Assembly: GCA_946482625.1 (NCBI GenBank)
Contig: CAMLSH010000254.1
Coordinates: forward strand, 1-5,933
DNA length: 5,933 nucleotides
DNA from: an uncultured Opitutaceae bacterium
GTDB taxonomy: Bacteria; Verrucomicrobiota; Verrucomicrobiae; Opitutales; Opitutaceae
Reading direction: 5' to 3'
Shown piece after piece: positions 5,421-5,933 of the stretch. Positions within the stretch are counted from its first letter, which is position 1. Every line of letters begins with the position of its first letter. The notes under the pieces are model-generated. The model saw nothing but the letters and a program-made list of their open reading frames with translations. It had not been told where the DNA came from and searched no databases. Both the position numbers and the translations under genes were made by a program.

Positions 5421-5933
5421 CTAAAATTTAAGACGAACGCCTCCTTGGATCTGCCAGCGTGAGAGACCTGGTTGCAGCGTGGGTGTGCGCGGGGCTGTGT
5501 AACGGTAGACGTATTGGTTGGCCACCGGATCGTAGCTTGCATTCGCGACGATCAGGCCGAAAGGGAAACTGACTTGTTCGATGCGGCCCCAGCGCGGGTT
5601 GAGCAGATTGCCGAGATTGGTGACGGTGGTGAACAACTCGGCCTGAATGCCACGCCAGACGGAAATCTCCTGGGTGAGCTTGAGGTCGAACTGGTGGACG
5701 AAGGGACTGCGTTCGCTGTTGCGCGGGACGACCTGCCCCGCGAAGCGCGCTAGTTTCGGATTGGAGTCGAGGTAACTGAAAAATGCCTCGGCCTGTTCGG
5801 GACTGCTCCAGCGGATCGCCGGGTCGGAGCGACCGGTCGGCACGTAGAAGAGGTCGTTCGAGTAATCCGCCGAGTCGCCATTGAGATCGCTCCCGAAGAT
5901 GAAGCTGTAGGGACGTCCGCTGCGGCCCTCGTA
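5421..5933 (-). CDS. TonB-dependent receptor (Oar-like), C-terminal fragment at right edge
   Basis: The last 170 residues of a large outer-membrane beta-barrel protein; the reading frame is open to the window edge, so the N-terminal plug and most of the barrel are outside. Diagnostic features are SGRPYSFIFGSDLNGDS followed by NDLFYVP near the start of the fragment, a motif pair typical of Oar-like TonB-dependent receptors with CarboxypepD_reg-like N-termini. Then come alternating barrel strands such as VHQFDLKLTQEI and VTNLGNLLNPRWG, and a terminal strand ending GGVRLKF. A C-terminal phenylalanine is the usual outer-membrane assembly signal recognised by the BAM machinery. Such receptors import siderophores, glycans or other large nutrients using TonB-ExbBD energy, but this fragment does not reveal the substrate. 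The true start is beyond the right edge. The downstream gene on the same strand is the TPR protein, 123 bp away. Confidence 0.9.
   Translation of the reverse strand, partial: YEGRSGRPYSFIFGSDLNGDSADYSNDLFYVPTGRSDPAIRWSSPEQAEAFFSYLDSNPKLARFAGQVVPRNSERSPFVHQFDLKLTQEISVWRGIQAELFTTVTNLGNLLNPRWGRIEQVSFPFGLIVANASYDPVANQYVYRYTAPRTPTLQPGLSRWQIQGGVRLKF

Overview
The window looks like an ordinary chromosomal segment of a GC-rich Gram-negative bacterium, most likely a Verrucomicrobiota member of the Opitutaceae type. Four things point that way: a cytochrome b558-type SdhC, a secreted protein with a VPEPS (PEP-CTERM) sorting tail, an Oar-like TonB-dependent receptor, and the absence of Shine-Dalgarno motifs in front of the genes. 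The taxonomic call is an inference from gene content, not from a marker gene.

Layout, left to right. 1-422 (minus) is the 5' part of a succinate dehydrogenase cytochrome b subunit that runs off the left edge. 423-706 is a divergent intergenic region with an AT-rich core and an imperfect inverted repeat. 707-1786 (plus) is a PEP-CTERM secreted protein. It converges on 1826-3094 (minus), a PaaK/CoF-synthetase-like adenylate-forming enzyme. A perfect 14-bp palindrome and a TTGACT box lie just upstream of that enzyme. 3157-3726 (minus) is a NUDIX hydrolase of the ADP-ribose pyrophosphatase type. A very strong intrinsic terminator at 3762-3798 separates it from 3823-4350 (minus), a membrane-anchored coiled-coil LysM protein. 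A tRNA-Pro(UGG) gene with encoded CCA lies at 4505-4581 (plus) and has a TTGACA box upstream. It converges, with only 14 bp between, on 4596-5297 (minus), a membrane-anchored TPR protein. 5421-5933 (minus) is the C-terminal end of an outer-membrane TonB-dependent receptor that enters from the right edge.

The genes do not form one pathway. Most act in or near the cell envelope: respiratory membrane anchor, exported PEP-CTERM protein, LysM peptidoglycan binder, TPR membrane protein and outer-membrane receptor. The NUDIX enzyme and the adenylate-forming ligase are soluble and are the only pair that could plausibly be co-transcribed. Even there, the 62-bp gap carries its own candidate promoter and operator.

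I found no mobile element, CRISPR array, toxin-antitoxin pair or defence cassette, and nothing I would call a previously undescribed system. The observations most worth following are the palindromic operator candidate in front of the ligase, the unknown substrate of that ligase, the tight tRNA/TPR convergence, and the lack of Shine-Dalgarno motifs throughout the window.
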